DNA from: Ahrensia marina
GTDB lineage: Bacteria; Pseudomonadota; Alphaproteobacteria; Rhizobiales; Rhizobiaceae
Reading direction: 5' to 3'
NCBI RefSeq assembly: GCF_001293565.1
Contig: NZ_JXMU01000026.1
Span: 1 to 55,162, forward strand
DNA length: 55,162 nt
Of this stretch, positions 36,262-44,764 are shown in pieces (the stretch's first letter is position 1; each line of letters starts with the position of its first letter). Position numbers and translations under genes: made by a program. Under the pieces are notes generated by a model that was given only the letters and a program-made list of their open reading frames with translations, was not told the DNA's origin and made no database searches.

Positions 36262-36276
36262 TACAAGGCTTACGTT

Positions 36277-36606
36277 ATGAGTGACGAACTGGAATGGGCA
36301 AGAATTCGTGGTGAAGACCAACGCCAATCAAGCTCAGGGAAAAACGGCACACTTCGTATCGCACTTATGTTTGGTGGCGCAGCGGCTGCACTGGGGCTTA
36401 TTGCAGCGCCGCTTCTTGATCGCGGTAATGTTTCAAACCAGAACTTTGCTATTCTTGATGGCAATATCGATCCGTTTACAACTGCCAGCACACGCCCAAG
36501 CACAAACGGACAGAAATCATACACCATCCGGCGCTCTGTCTTGCAGAAAAGCCCTGTTGCCAAGTGCATAATTATGTCCAACGGCGCAGCAACAGGCGAT
36601 TGTTAA
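36277..36606 (+). CDS. Small membrane protein of unknown function
   Basis: I do not recognise this 109-residue protein. It begins MSDELEWARIRGEDQ, has one membrane segment at about 32-48 (IALMFGGAAAALGLIAAPLL), and continues with a polar Ser/Thr-rich region. It ends in KCIIMSNGAATGDC, with two cysteines that could form a disulfide if the C-terminus is periplasmic. The ATG at 36277 has AAGG nine bases upstream; an in-frame TTG at 36235 would lie inside the hairpin stem. It lies just upstream of a Flp pilin gene, so a link to pili is possible but unproven. Confidence 0.72.
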   Translation: MSDELEWARIRGEDQRQSSSGKNGTLRIALMFGGAAAALGLIAAPLLDRGNVSNQNFAILDGNIDPFTTASTRPSTNGQKSYTIRRSVLQKSPVAKCIIMSNGAATGDC

Positions 36607-36621
36607 AACTTAAGCTAAGTT
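36607..36621. repeat. Palindrome AACTTA-AGC-TAAGTT after the small membrane-protein gene
   Basis: This perfect palindrome with 6-bp arms and a 3-bp spacer begins directly after the stop codon of the small membrane-protein gene. It is A+T-rich and not followed by a T run. It may be a regulator site for the flp promoter region. Confidence 0.35.
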
Positions 36622-36653
36622 GGTCACCGTTGAGTAAGCGAAAAATGAAACCA

Positions 36654-36699
36654 AACGCATTTTCACAAAAACAAACGCATGCGTTAACTTCTTTGCGTT
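36654..36699. promoter_or_regulatory. Cluster of four AACGCA/TGCGTT hexamers upstream of flp
   Basis: AACGCA occurs at 36654 and 36674, and its complement TGCGTT at 36680 and 36694. The middle pair joins into the perfect 12-bp palindrome AACGCATGCGTT (36674-36685), about 40 bp before the flp start. Such clustering suggests a transcription-factor site in the flp promoter. The factor is unknown. Confidence 0.4.
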
Positions 36700-36726
36700 A
36701 TGCAGGCACGCGTAAGGATGCGTAAT

Positions 36727-36894
36727 ATGTTCAAAAGATTTATTAAAGACGAAAAAGGTGCAACAGCGGTTGAATACGCGCTGATCGTAACGGTGCTTTC
36801 TCTGGCCGTTGTCGCCGGCGTTTCAGGCGCATTTGATGCCGTCGAGTTTCTTTTTTCCGACAATAATTCACAGATAAACCAGGCAATGAACTAA
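36727..36894 (+). CDS. flp: Flp-family type IVb pilin
   Basis: This is a 55-residue prepilin. The short basic leader MFKRFIKDEKG ends at the prepilin-peptidase site, followed by ATAVEYALIVTVLSLAVVAGV, with the conserved Glu at position 5 and Tyr at 6 after cleavage as in Flp pilins of tad/cpa systems. AAGGATG lies about seven bases upstream of the ATG at 36727; the earlier in-frame ATG at 36700 would lengthen the leader unusually. No cpa/tad assembly genes are in the window, so this pilin must be served by a distant locus. Its end overlaps the convergent methyltransferase gene by four bases. Confidence 0.93.
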   Translation: MFKRFIKDEKGATAVEYALIVTVLSLAVVAGVSGAFDAVEFLFSDNNSQINQAMN

Positions 36895-37745
36895 TTATTT
36901 GCTGCTTTGTCTTTCAAAACCTTTGCAAGGCTATGTTTGGCACTGCCCGGCTTGAGCGGTTGAGGCTGTGATGCATCGGGTGCCCAACCTGACATCCATA
37001 TGAATGAGAATGTCGCCCTAATTCTTCCATCTGCATCGGCAAAATTATCGGCATAGTGCTGCGCTGCTGCATGCAGCAGATCGCGGCGGGTCACGCTTTT
37101 TTGCCTTTCAAGCAATGTATTGGTTGCCCCCATTGCACGCAAATCAAGCATAAGATCAAACATAGTGTCATAGCGCACAATCACGCTATCAATGTCAGTC
37201 ACCGGCAGCGCAAAGCCTGCCCGCTGCAATAGACCGCCTGCATCACGCACATCCATAAATGGCAAAACACGCGGCCTGACACCGCCCGTTATCTTGCTTT
37301 CCGCCGCAAAAAGACTTTGGCGCAATTCCGTAAGCGTATCCCCGCCCGGAACACAGGCGAGAAAAAGCCCGTCCGGTTTGAGCGCCCTACAATATTGGAT
37401 CAGCATGCCCGGCGTATCATTGACCTGATGAAGGTTGGCTATATCGACAATTAGATCTTGCGATTGCGCCTCAAGGCCGAGCACATCGCTGTGCCGCGCC
37501 TCCTCATCCGTCATCGCGGCAGACATCTTAATTGCGTTTTCGCCCTCGAAATAAGTCTCCAACAGTTCATGGTAAACACTTATAAACCGCCCCTTGGAAA
37601 ATTTGCGGTGGGTGACTGCCAAGCGGTCATGCAGATCATCCAGAATCCGGCCGAGTAAAAAATCCGCCCCGGCAACATTAAGGCGCTTGGCCCGTTCCAA
37701 GACGGCATCAACTTGCTTTTTGTCAATAATGGTGCGGATACTCAT
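36891..37745 (-). CDS. SAM-dependent methyltransferase-like protein (NDUFAF5/BioC-like)
   Basis: This 284-residue protein resembles the alphaproteobacterial relatives of mitochondrial NDUFAF5, which works in complex I assembly. Features include an N-terminal KRLNVAGADFLLGRILDDLHDRL, the stretch LIVDIANLHQVNDTPGMLIQYCRALKPDGLFLACVPGGDTL, and FMDVRDAGGLLQRAGFALPV. The usual glycine-rich SAM loop is poorly conserved, which also holds for NDUFAF5-like members, so methyl transfer itself is not assured. It is divergent from comF, as in many Rhizobiales. Confidence 0.82.
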   Translation of the reverse strand: MSIRTIIDKKQVDAVLERAKRLNVAGADFLLGRILDDLHDRLAVTHRKFSKGRFISVYHELLETYFEGENAIKMSAAMTDEEARHSDVLGLEAQSQDLIVDIANLHQVNDTPGMLIQYCRALKPDGLFLACVPGGDTLTELRQSLFAAESKITGGVRPRVLPFMDVRDAGGLLQRAGFALPVTDIDSVIVRYDTMFDLMLDLRAMGATNTLLERQKSVTRRDLLHAAAQHYADNFADADGRIRATFSFIWMSGWAPDASQPQPLKPGSAKHSLAKVLKDKAANN

Positions 37746-37784
37746 AAACTGCTTTCATCAAGGCTGAATGTTTTGAAACTACAA

Positions 37785-38549
37785 ATGAGAACTTGGGCGA
37801 AAAATGCAAGCCGTTCTGTCTCTGGAACCCTGTTTCCGGATGTTTGTCTGGGTTGCGGTACTTTTGTCACAAAGCAAGGTGTTGTTTGTGCGCGGTGCTG
37901 GGCCGACCTTCACTTCATCGAACGTCCTTTCTGTGAAGTCAACGGCACGCCTTTCACTGTCGACTTTGGATTGGGCGCTGTAAGTGCGGATGCTATTGCC
38001 AATCCTCCCCACTATCATGCGGCCCGTTCGGCAACGATACATGTGTCAATTGCAAGGCGGCTTGTTACGCGGTTGAAATATGGAGACAGGACCGACCTTG
38101 CGCCCTGGATGGCGGACTGGATGGTCCGCGCTGGCCGTGATTTTATCAATGAAACAGAGTTGATTGTGCCTATTCCTTTACATCGCTGGCGGTATTTCTC
38201 CCGCCGTTACAATCAATCCGCTGAACTGGCACGTGCCATTTCTCAAAAGACCGGCAAGCCTCACAATCCCGCAGCACTGGCAAGAAAAAAATCAACGCGG
38301 CAGCAAGTCGGCCTGAATTTACGCCAACGGCAGGAAAATGTTCGCGGTGCCTTCATCGTACCCGAAGAACAGCATATACAAATAGCAGGACGTACAATCC
38401 TTCTTGTCGACGATGTTTTAACCACCGGCGCAACGGTCAATGCCGCCGCCAAGGCATTGCAAAAATCAGGCGCAGCAAAAATTTATGTTTTAACCTTCAG
38501 TCAGGTTGTCCCTCATTTTATAGAGCCGCACAAAATCCGCTCAGGATAA
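37785..38549 (+). CDS. comF: ComF-family phosphoribosyltransferase-like protein
   Basis: The protein has 254 residues from the ATG at 37785; a TTG at 37773 with AAGG nine bases upstream is a credible alternative start. An N-terminal zinc-finger-like part (CLGCGTFVTKQGVVCARCW) is followed by the double-zinc-ribbon/PRT arrangement, with VPIPLHRWRYFSRRYNQSAELAR and the PRPP-binding motif TILLVDDVLTTGAT. In other bacteria ComF assists DNA uptake and recombination during transformation; in Rhizobiales its role is not established. It is divergent from the NDUFAF5-like gene. Confidence 0.88.
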   Translation: MRTWAKNASRSVSGTLFPDVCLGCGTFVTKQGVVCARCWADLHFIERPFCEVNGTPFTVDFGLGAVSADAIANPPHYHAARSATIHVSIARRLVTRLKYGDRTDLAPWMADWMVRAGRDFINETELIVPIPLHRWRYFSRRYNQSAELARAISQKTGKPHNPAALARKKSTRQQVGLNLRQRQENVRGAFIVPEEQHIQIAGRTILLVDDVLTTGATVNAAAKALQKSGAAKIYVLTFSQVVPHFIEPHKIRSG

Positions 38550-38632
38550 CCAAACACCGTAATTTGATGCAGTTTGCATTTGCTCAAAAGCAATCACTGC
38601 CTATATAGGCGGGTGAAACTTTAGGAAACACA

Positions 38633-38890
38633 ATGGCTAATGTAACAATTTATACGCGCAAAATGTGCGGTTTCTGTTCGGCAGCAAAGTCACTGCTCGA
38701 TAAGAAAAAAGTATCCTACAAGGAATATGACGCAACTTTTGATCCTGCGCTTAAAAAAGAAATGATTCAGAAATCAAACGGCGCCGCTACTTTTCCGCAA
38801 ATATTCATCGGCCAGCTTCATATTGGTGGCTGCGATGATATGATGGCGCTTGAACGTGCTGGCAAACTTGACCAGCTGCTAAAGGCTTGA
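38633..38890 (+). CDS. grxC: Glutaredoxin 3
   Basis: This 85-residue thiol-disulfide oxidoreductase has the active site CGFC at 12-15 (instead of the enteric CPYC), the glutathione-binding TFPQIFI with cis-proline, and GGCDDMMALERAGKL. It reduces disulfides and glutathione adducts in the cytoplasm with glutathione. It is followed immediately by a nitrilase of the deaminated-glutathione amidase type, consistent with glutathione metabolism and repair. Confidence 0.95.
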   Translation: MANVTIYTRKMCGFCSAAKSLLDKKKVSYKEYDATFDPALKKEMIQKSNGAATFPQIFIGQLHIGGCDDMMALERAGKLDQLLKA

Positions 38891-38892
38891 TC

Positions 38893-39723
38893 ATGCGCTG
38901 CGCTGCAATTCAAATGCGATCTGGTGTCGACGTCGCAGCAAATATTGCTGCGATGCAAACTTTAATACGTGAAGCTGCCGCCGATGGCGCGCAATATGCC
39001 CAAACGCCAGAGATGACAGGCCTTTTGCAAAAAAGCCGTAAAGATCTGATGATGGCGATAAAACCGGATGAAGAAGACCCGGTATTTGAAGCGGCGGCAG
39101 CGCTCGCCAAGGAGCTGAAGGTTTGGGTGCATATCGGCTCGACACCAATTTTGCTGGAAGGCGGCAAAGTTGCCAACCGTGCGGCACTGTTCTCGCCCCA
39201 AGGAATTCGCGCGGGAACTTACGACAAAATCCACATGTTCGATGTTGATCTGGACAATGGGGAAAGTTGGCGTGAAAGCGCAATTTATGAAGCAGGCGAA
39301 GCCACGCAAATCGTGCAGGCGGGAGAAATAACCCTCGGTCTCGCCATCTGTTATGATGTGCGTTTTCCTGAAATTTTCCGTCAGCAAGCTTTGGCCGGTG
39401 CCAACGTTCTGACCACACCGGCCGCCTTTACCAAACAGACCGGGCAAGCGCACTGGCACGTTCTTCAGCGCGCGCGGGCCATTGAAAATGGCGCATATGT
39501 TATAGCAGCCGCGCAAGGCGGCACCCATGAAGATACACGCGAAACCTATGGCCATTCACTCATTGTAGACCCTTGGGGCAATGTTTTGGCTGAAAAAGAC
39601 GATGATCAGCCAGGCCATATTGTTGCAGATATTGATATTTCAAAGTCTGAAGCGGCGCGCGCAAAGATTCCGAATTTGAAAAATGCCCGCCCGTACCGCG
39701 TCGAAACACAGCACGTCGATTAG
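38893..39723 (+). CDS. Carbon-nitrogen hydrolase (nitrilase family, Nit1/Nit2-like)
   Basis: The protein has 276 residues from the ATG at 38893, with AAAGG seven bases upstream; a TTG at 38887 overlapping the grxC stop is the alternative. The catalytic triad is visible: Glu in TPEMTG, Lys in YDKIHMFDVDL and Cys in LAICYDVRFPE. The stretch PAAFTKQTGQAHWHVLQRARAIENGAYV matches the Nit branch that hydrolyses deaminated glutathione. Its position two bases after grxC supports this function. Confidence 0.9.
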   Translation: MRCAAIQMRSGVDVAANIAAMQTLIREAAADGAQYAQTPEMTGLLQKSRKDLMMAIKPDEEDPVFEAAAALAKELKVWVHIGSTPILLEGGKVANRAALFSPQGIRAGTYDKIHMFDVDLDNGESWRESAIYEAGEATQIVQAGEITLGLAICYDVRFPEIFRQQALAGANVLTTPAAFTKQTGQAHWHVLQRARAIENGAYVIAAAQGGTHEDTRETYGHSLIVDPWGNVLAEKDDDQPGHIVADIDISKSEAARAKIPNLKNARPYRVETQHVD

Positions 39724-39727
39724 AGCC

Positions 39728-40159
39728 ATGAAATTCTCGCTTGAGTGTAAAAATTCCCATGCCTTTGAAGGCTGGTTCAAGTCAAATGATGATTTTGAAA
39801 CACAGTCAAAACGTGGCTTTCTGGAATGCCCTATTTGCGGCACACATGAGGTGGCCAAATCCCTGATGGCCCCGTCTGTCTCGACCGGGCGTCAGAAAGA
39901 GAAAATGCAGGTCGCCGCCGGTCAACAAGCGCAGGCCCAGATCATGGCCAAAATGATGGAATTTGCCAAAGAGGTTAAATCCAAGGCCGACAATGTGGGC
40001 GATAAGTTCCCTGAAGAAGCGCGCAAAATTCATTACGGAGAAACCGAAAGCAGGCCAATTTACGGAAAAGCTTCCAACGAAGAGGTGGCCGACTTGCTGG
40101 ATGAAGGCGTCGACCTTATGCCTTTGCCCGATGTTCCCGATGACGAGAAGCTGAATTAG
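39728..40159 (+). CDS. DUF1178 family protein
   Basis: This 143-residue protein begins MKFSLECKNSHAFEGWFKSNDDFE, followed by a zinc-ribbon-like CPICGTHEV; with the first Cys this gives a possible metal site. The rest is helical and ends in an acidic tail. The family is conserved in Alphaproteobacteria, next to grxC and the nitrilase, but has no known function. The start at 39728 gives the family's usual N-terminus, four bases after the nitrilase stop. Confidence 0.88.
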   Translation: MKFSLECKNSHAFEGWFKSNDDFETQSKRGFLECPICGTHEVAKSLMAPSVSTGRQKEKMQVAAGQQAQAQIMAKMMEFAKEVKSKADNVGDKFPEEARKIHYGETESRPIYGKASNEEVADLLDEGVDLMPLPDVPDDEKLN

Positions 40160-40164
40160 TTTGT

Positions 40165-40911
40165 TTAAGATTCACGCTTCGCCACAACCATATAATTGAC
40201 ATCCATGTCTTTTGACAGGTTCCAGTCATCGGTCAGTGGATTATAAAAGACACCGCTGCGCTTGAACACGGAGACCCCCGTCCCTTCCAGTGCAGCATCA
40301 ATTTCCGACGGCTTGACCAGTTTTTCGTACTGGTGCGTACCCTTGGGCAGCCAGCGCAAAACATTTTCAGCCATAAATATCGCCAGCGCGCGTGCTTTGG
40401 TTGTCCGGTTGATTGTCGCGATAAATATCAAACCGCCCGGTTTGACCATATGCGCACAGGATTTCAAAAACAGATCAACATCGGAAACATGTTCAACAAC
40501 TTCCATATTCAAAATGACGTCGAACTGCTCTCCTTGCGCATCGAGATTTTCAGATGTCGTCGCGCGGTAATCAATCGTCAGCTCTGACTGTTTTGCGTGA
40601 ATCTTCGCGATTTCAATATTTTTCTCCGAAGCGTCCGCGCCAACAACATCGGCGCCCATCCGTGCCATTGGCTCGCAAAGCAATCCGCCGCCACATCCGA
40701 TGTCCAAAATTCGCAGTCCTGAAAACGGTTTGTCCTGAGAGGCATCCAGCTCAAAATGCTCAGTCACGGTTTCGCGTATATATCGTAGCCGCACCGGATT
40801 GAATTTATGCAGCGGTTTAAACTTGCCTGCCGGATCCCACCATTCGGCCGCCATAGCCGAAAAACGGTCAACATCATCTTGATCAATTGTCGTGGTATTG
40901 TCGGCGGACAT
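40165..40911 (-). CDS. ubiG: Ubiquinone biosynthesis O-methyltransferase
   Basis: The protein has 248 residues from the ATG at 40911, with AAGGAG seven bases upstream. The SAM-binding loop [27 protein letters not shown], the N-terminal [29 protein letters not shown] and [16 protein letters not shown] are UbiG hallmarks. It performs both O-methylations in ubiquinone synthesis at the inner membrane face. It is divergent from lysC and convergent with the DUF1178 gene, the standard Rhizobiales order. Confidence 0.96.
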   Translation of the reverse strand: MSADNTTTIDQDDVDRFSAMAAEWWDPAGKFKPLHKFNPVRLRYIRETVTEHFELDASQDKPFSGLRILDIGCGGGLLCEPMARMGADVVGADASEKNIEIAKIHAKQSELTIDYRATTSENLDAQGEQFDVILNMEVVEHVSDVDLFLKSCAHMVKPGGLIFIATINRTTKARALAIFMAENVLRWLPKGTHQYEKLVKPSEIDAALEGTGVSVFKRSGVFYNPLTDDWNLSKDMDVNYMVVAKRES

Positions 40912-41077
40912 AACAGGCTCCTTGTTGCCAAGAGATTGAGCGTCAGTGCCCACAAGTCAAGAGGCACAGTGCCGCATAGTGCACGCACGGTGATGAGCTT
41001 GCAGCGTTGAAAAGTTTTCGCTAAGGAGCGCGCAGTAATTTTATTAAGTCCAACGACCAGTAGTCGAGCATCGCATA

Positions 41078-42331
41078 ATGGCCCGCATTGTCATGAAATT
41101 TGGCGGCACGTCCGTCGCCGATATTGAACGCATTCGCAATGTGGCCAGGCATGTAAAACGTGAAACCGATGCAGGACATGAAGTCGCCGTTGTTGTGTCC
41201 GCTATGGCGGGCAAAACCAACGAGTTAGTTGGCTGGGCGCGTGAAGCCTCGCCGATGCACGATGCGCGTGAATATGATTCAATCGTTGCTTCCGGCGAAC
41301 AGGTGACATCGGGCCTTCTTGCCATAACATTGCAAAGCATGAGCGTTGACGCACGCTCATGGCTTGGCTGGCAAATACCGATCAAAACTGACAATGCCCA
41401 TGGTGCGGCACGCATTATGGACATTGAAGGTTCTGAAATGGTGCGCCGTTTGGGCATTGGCCAAGTGGCCGTTGTTGCAGGATTTCAGGGCATTGGACCG
41501 GACAACCGCATCGCCACACTGGGCCGCGGTGGATCAGACACCAGCGCCGTTGCCATTGCAGCAGCAATCAAAGCGGACCGCTGTGATATTTATACAGATG
41601 TTGACGGTGTTTATACTACCGACCCGCGCATCGAGCCCAATGCCCGCAGGCTGAACAAGGTCTCCTATGAGGAGATGCTTGAAATGGCCTCGCTGGGCGC
41701 GAAAGTCTTGCAGGTCCGTTCTGTTGAACTGGCCATGGTCCATAATGTACGCACCTTTGTGCGTTCCAGTTTTGAAGCGCCGGACGCACCCGGAATGGGC
41801 GATTTTGACAATCCGCCCGGCACACTGATTTGTGATGAGGATGAAATCGTGGAAAAGCAGATCGTTACCGGCATTGCTTATGCAAAAGACGAAGCGCAAA
41901 TTTCGTTGCGTCAGCTTGATGACCGCCCCGGTGTGTCAGCGGCAATTTTCGGGCCATTGGCTGAAGCCGGAATTAATGTTGATATGATTGTCCAGAATAT
42001 TTCCGGCGACGGCAAATATACAGACATGACTTTTACCGTACCGCACGGCGATCTTCAAAAAGCTGTTGCGCTGCTAACCGAAAGCAAAGAAAAAATCGGT
42101 TTTGACCAGGTCCAATCTGAAGCCGGTCTCGTCAAAGTTTCTGTGATTGGCGTCGGCATGCGTTCGCACACCGGCGTTGCGGCAACCGCATTTAAGGCAA
42201 TGGCCGAAAAAGGCATCAACATTCGCGCGATTACAACATCGGAAATCAAGATTTCTATTTTGATCGACGGACCATATGCGGAACTGGCCGTAAGAACACT
42301 TCATAATGTTTATGGTCTCGACAAGGCTTAA
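41078..42331 (+). CDS. lysC: Aspartate kinase
   Basis: This 417-residue enzyme makes the first step of the aspartate pathway to lysine, threonine and methionine. The kinase start RIVMKFGGTSVADIERI, the TLGRGGSDTSAVAIAAA loop and CDIYTDVDGVYTTDPR are clear. Two ACT domains follow (about 265-410; VSAAIFGPLAEAGINVDMIVQNIS and KVSVIGVGMRSHTGVAATAFKAMAEKGINI), which bind feedback amino acids. Ribosome-site support is weak at the ATG. The downstream ptsP and prfA follow on the same strand. Confidence 0.97.
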   Translation: MARIVMKFGGTSVADIERIRNVARHVKRETDAGHEVAVVVSAMAGKTNELVGWAREASPMHDAREYDSIVASGEQVTSGLLAITLQSMSVDARSWLGWQIPIKTDNAHGAARIMDIEGSEMVRRLGIGQVAVVAGFQGIGPDNRIATLGRGGSDTSAVAIAAAIKADRCDIYTDVDGVYTTDPRIEPNARRLNKVSYEEMLEMASLGAKVLQVRSVELAMVHNVRTFVRSSFEAPDAPGMGDFDNPPGTLICDEDEIVEKQIVTGIAYAKDEAQISLRQLDDRPGVSAAIFGPLAEAGINVDMIVQNISGDGKYTDMTFTVPHGDLQKAVALLTESKEKIGFDQVQSEAGLVKVSVIGVGMRSHTGVAATAFKAMAEKGINIRAITTSEIKISILIDGPYAELAVRTLHNVYGLDKA

Positions 42332-42410
42332 CTTGCAGTTCAAAATCAAAGCTGAATAAATCGGCGCGCTTATCTGTTCACGCGTTCCGTGAAAGAGGTA
42401 TTGCAGTTCT

Positions 42411-44678
42411 ATGCGTGAAATAGACGCCGGCCCAAGAGTATTACTGAAACGGATTCGCCAGATCATGGCGAAACCGATGGACCCGCAAGCGCGCCTTGAT
42501 GATTTTGTTAAACAAATCGCTCAATCCATGGTCGCGGAAGTCTGCTCGGCCTATGTATTGCGCGCAGACAGCATTCTGGAGCTTTATGCGACCTTCGGTT
42601 TGAACCCTGACGCGGTGCACCTGTCACAATTGCGTCTCGGTCAGGGTCTTGTCGGCACCATCGCATCGTCCTCACGTGCTTTAAATTTATCAGAGGCGCA
42701 AAAGCATCCGGCTTTCCAATATCTGCCGGAAACTGGGGAGGAGCTTTATCACTCGTTTCTCGGTGTTCCAATATTACGCGCGGGCCGCACGCTCGGCGTT
42801 CTTGTTATCCAGAATGAAGCGCACCGCGTTTATTCCGATGATGAAGTTGAAGCCATGGAAACCGTTGCCATGGTTATCGGTGAGCTCATCGCCCAAGGTG
42901 ATTTAAAAGGCTTGTCCACGGCCGGTGTTGAACTGGATATGGAAAAACCGATTTCGCGACACGGCCAGTCTTTGTCAGACGGTATCGGCCTTGGCCATGT
43001 TGTTCTGCATGAGCCGCGTGTTGTTGTAACTAATCTTTTCAACGAAGACACGGATGCAGAGCTTGAAAGGCTGGAAAAAGCCATTCGCGGCCTCCGGCTG
43101 ACCATTGATGATATGCTGGCACGGCGGGAAGTCGCTTTTGAAGGCGAGCACCGCGAAATTCTTGAAACCTATCGCATGTTTGCGCACGACAAAGGGTGGG
43201 TGCGCCGCATGGAAGAAGCGGTGCGCAACGGTCTGACTGCTGAAGCGGGCGTTGAAAAAGTGCAAAGTGACATGCGCGCGAAAATGCAGTCCGTCAACGA
43301 TCCTTTTTTGCGTGAACGGTTAAGCGATTTCGACGATTTGGCGAACAGGTTGCTGCGTCAACTGGTGGGCAATGCCGGTGCCAAAGCAGGCAACATGCCA
43401 CAGGATGCCATCCTGCTTGCCCGCACAATGGGCGCAGCAGAGCTTCTGGATTATCCGCGCGATACGTTGCGTGGCCTCGTGCTGGAGGACGGTGCACCGA
43501 CAAGCCATGTCGTTATTGTGGCGCGGGCAATGGGCATTCCCGTCGTCGGTCAGGTGAAAGGCATCGTCGCCGTTTCGGAAAATGGCGATGCGATCATTGT
43601 CGACGGCATTGCCGGCGATGTTCACATTCGCCCGCAGCAGGATGTCCAGTTGGCGTTTGCGGAAAAAGTTCGTTTTCGCGCCAAGCGTCAGGAAGAATAC
43701 CGCGCATTGCGCACCCAGCCTAACATTACCAAAGACGGTGAAGAATTCACCTTGATGATGAATGCCGGTCTTATGGTCGATATTCCCCAATTGGAAGAAT
43801 CAGGCGCCAGCGGCATCGGTCTGTTTCGAACAGAATTGCAGTTCATGGTGGCAGCAACCTTCCCCAAGGCGGACGCTCAGGAAAAACTATACCGCGCAGT
43901 GATTTCAGAAAGTGGCGGCAAGCCAGTCACGTTCCGTACGCTCGATATTGGCGGCGACAAAGTGCTTCCTTATTTCCGCAATGCGCCGGACGAAGAAAAC
44001 CCGGCGCTTGGCTGGCGGGCAATTCGATTGGCTCTGGACCGGCCCGGCCTTTTCCGCACCCAACTCCGCGCGCTATTGCGGGCATCAGCGGGCAGCGAGC
44101 TGCGCCTCATGGTGCCGATGGTGTCTGAAATTTTGGAACTCAAACAATCCCGCGAACTCGTTCAAAATGAGGTGCGCCATCTCTCCAAATTTGGCCATGG
44201 CCTGCCGAACAAGGTGCATCTGGGCGCAATGCTGGAAGTGCCGAGCCTTTTGTTCGATCTAGACAACCTTATGAAAGAAGCCGATTTCATATCAATTGGC
44301 TCCAATGATCTTTTCCAGTTTTTCATGGCAACGGATCGCGGCAACAGCCATGTTGCAGGCCGCTTTGACACATTAGGAATTCCGTTTTTGCGGGCCTTAA
44401 AGACGATTGCCGATAAAGCCAGAGAGCACAACACATCGCTGACTTTGTGCGGCGAAATTGCTTCTCGGCCGATTACAGCGCTTGCCCTACTCGCGCTTGG
44501 CATAAACAAGACATCCATGTCACCGGCAGGCATTGGCCCTGTCAAGGATGCGCTTTTGAAAACCGACATCGCTGCGCTGCGCAGTGAGCTTTTACCATGT
44601 CTGGAAAACAGCACCTCACCGCGCTGCGCCCGCACGCTTATTGAAGATTTTGCTGAAAAGAATGATATACCGCTTTAG
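42411..44678 (+). CDS. ptsP: Phosphoenolpyruvate-protein phosphotransferase PtsP (nitrogen PTS enzyme I)
   Basis: This 755-residue protein begins with a GAF domain (about 20-160), as expected for EI-Ntr. It continues with the HPr-binding and swivelling domain with phospho-His366 in GAPTSHVVIVARAMGIPVVG, then the PEP-binding barrel (GIGLFRTELQFM, FRTLDIGGDKVLPYF, SIGSNDLFQFFMATDRGN, LCGEIAS with the catalytic Cys). It takes phosphate from PEP and passes it to NPr and EIIA-Ntr, linking nitrogen state to carbon and potassium metabolism. The GAF domain usually senses glutamine. It is encoded between lysC and prfA. Confidence 0.96.
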   Translation: MREIDAGPRVLLKRIRQIMAKPMDPQARLDDFVKQIAQSMVAEVCSAYVLRADSILELYATFGLNPDAVHLSQLRLGQGLVGTIASSSRALNLSEAQKHPAFQYLPETGEELYHSFLGVPILRAGRTLGVLVIQNEAHRVYSDDEVEAMETVAMVIGELIAQGDLKGLSTAGVELDMEKPISRHGQSLSDGIGLGHVVLHEPRVVVTNLFNEDTDAELERLEKAIRGLRLTIDDMLARREVAFEGEHREILETYRMFAHDKGWVRRMEEAVRNGLTAEAGVEKVQSDMRAKMQSVNDPFLRERLSDFDDLANRLLRQLVGNAGAKAGNMPQDAILLARTMGAAELLDYPRDTLRGLVLEDGAPTSHVVIVARAMGIPVVGQVKGIVAVSENGDAIIVDGIAGDVHIRPQQDVQLAFAEKVRFRAKRQEEYRALRTQPNITKDGEEFTLMMNAGLMVDIPQLEESGASGIGLFRTELQFMVAATFPKADAQEKLYRAVISESGGKPVTFRTLDIGGDKVLPYFRNAPDEENPALGWRAIRLALDRPGLFRTQLRALLRASAGSELRLMVPMVSEILELKQSRELVQNEVRHLSKFGHGLPNKVHLGAMLEVPSLLFDLDNLMKEADFISIGSNDLFQFFMATDRGNSHVAGRFDTLGIPFLRALKTIADKAREHNTSLTLCGEIASRPITALALLALGINKTSMSPAGIGPVKDALLKTDIAALRSELLPCLENSTSPRCARTLIEDFAEKNDIPL

Positions 44679-44696
44679 CGCCATATCGCTAAAAGC
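44672..44696 (+). other. Stem-loop across the ptsP stop codon
   Basis: GCTTTAGCG and CGCTAAAAGC pair with one bulged base around a six-base loop; the TAG stop lies in the stem. No T run follows, so it may be a processing site or weak attenuator before prfA rather than a full terminator. Confidence 0.3.
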
Positions 44697-44764
44697 AAAT
44701 ACCGGTTTGCGTTCGATATTGCCGCAAGCCCGATTTTAATACCCAAACGAGATTTATTCCGCGA

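Noticed and set aside
38666-38677. CGFC active site in glutaredoxin instead of CPYC
   Set aside because: CGxC-type sites are familiar in alphaproteobacterial glutaredoxin 3, so this is not unusual.
43320-43790. Minus-strand open frame of 156 residues
   Set aside because: It is antisense to ptsP around the phospho-histidine domain; a shadow frame.
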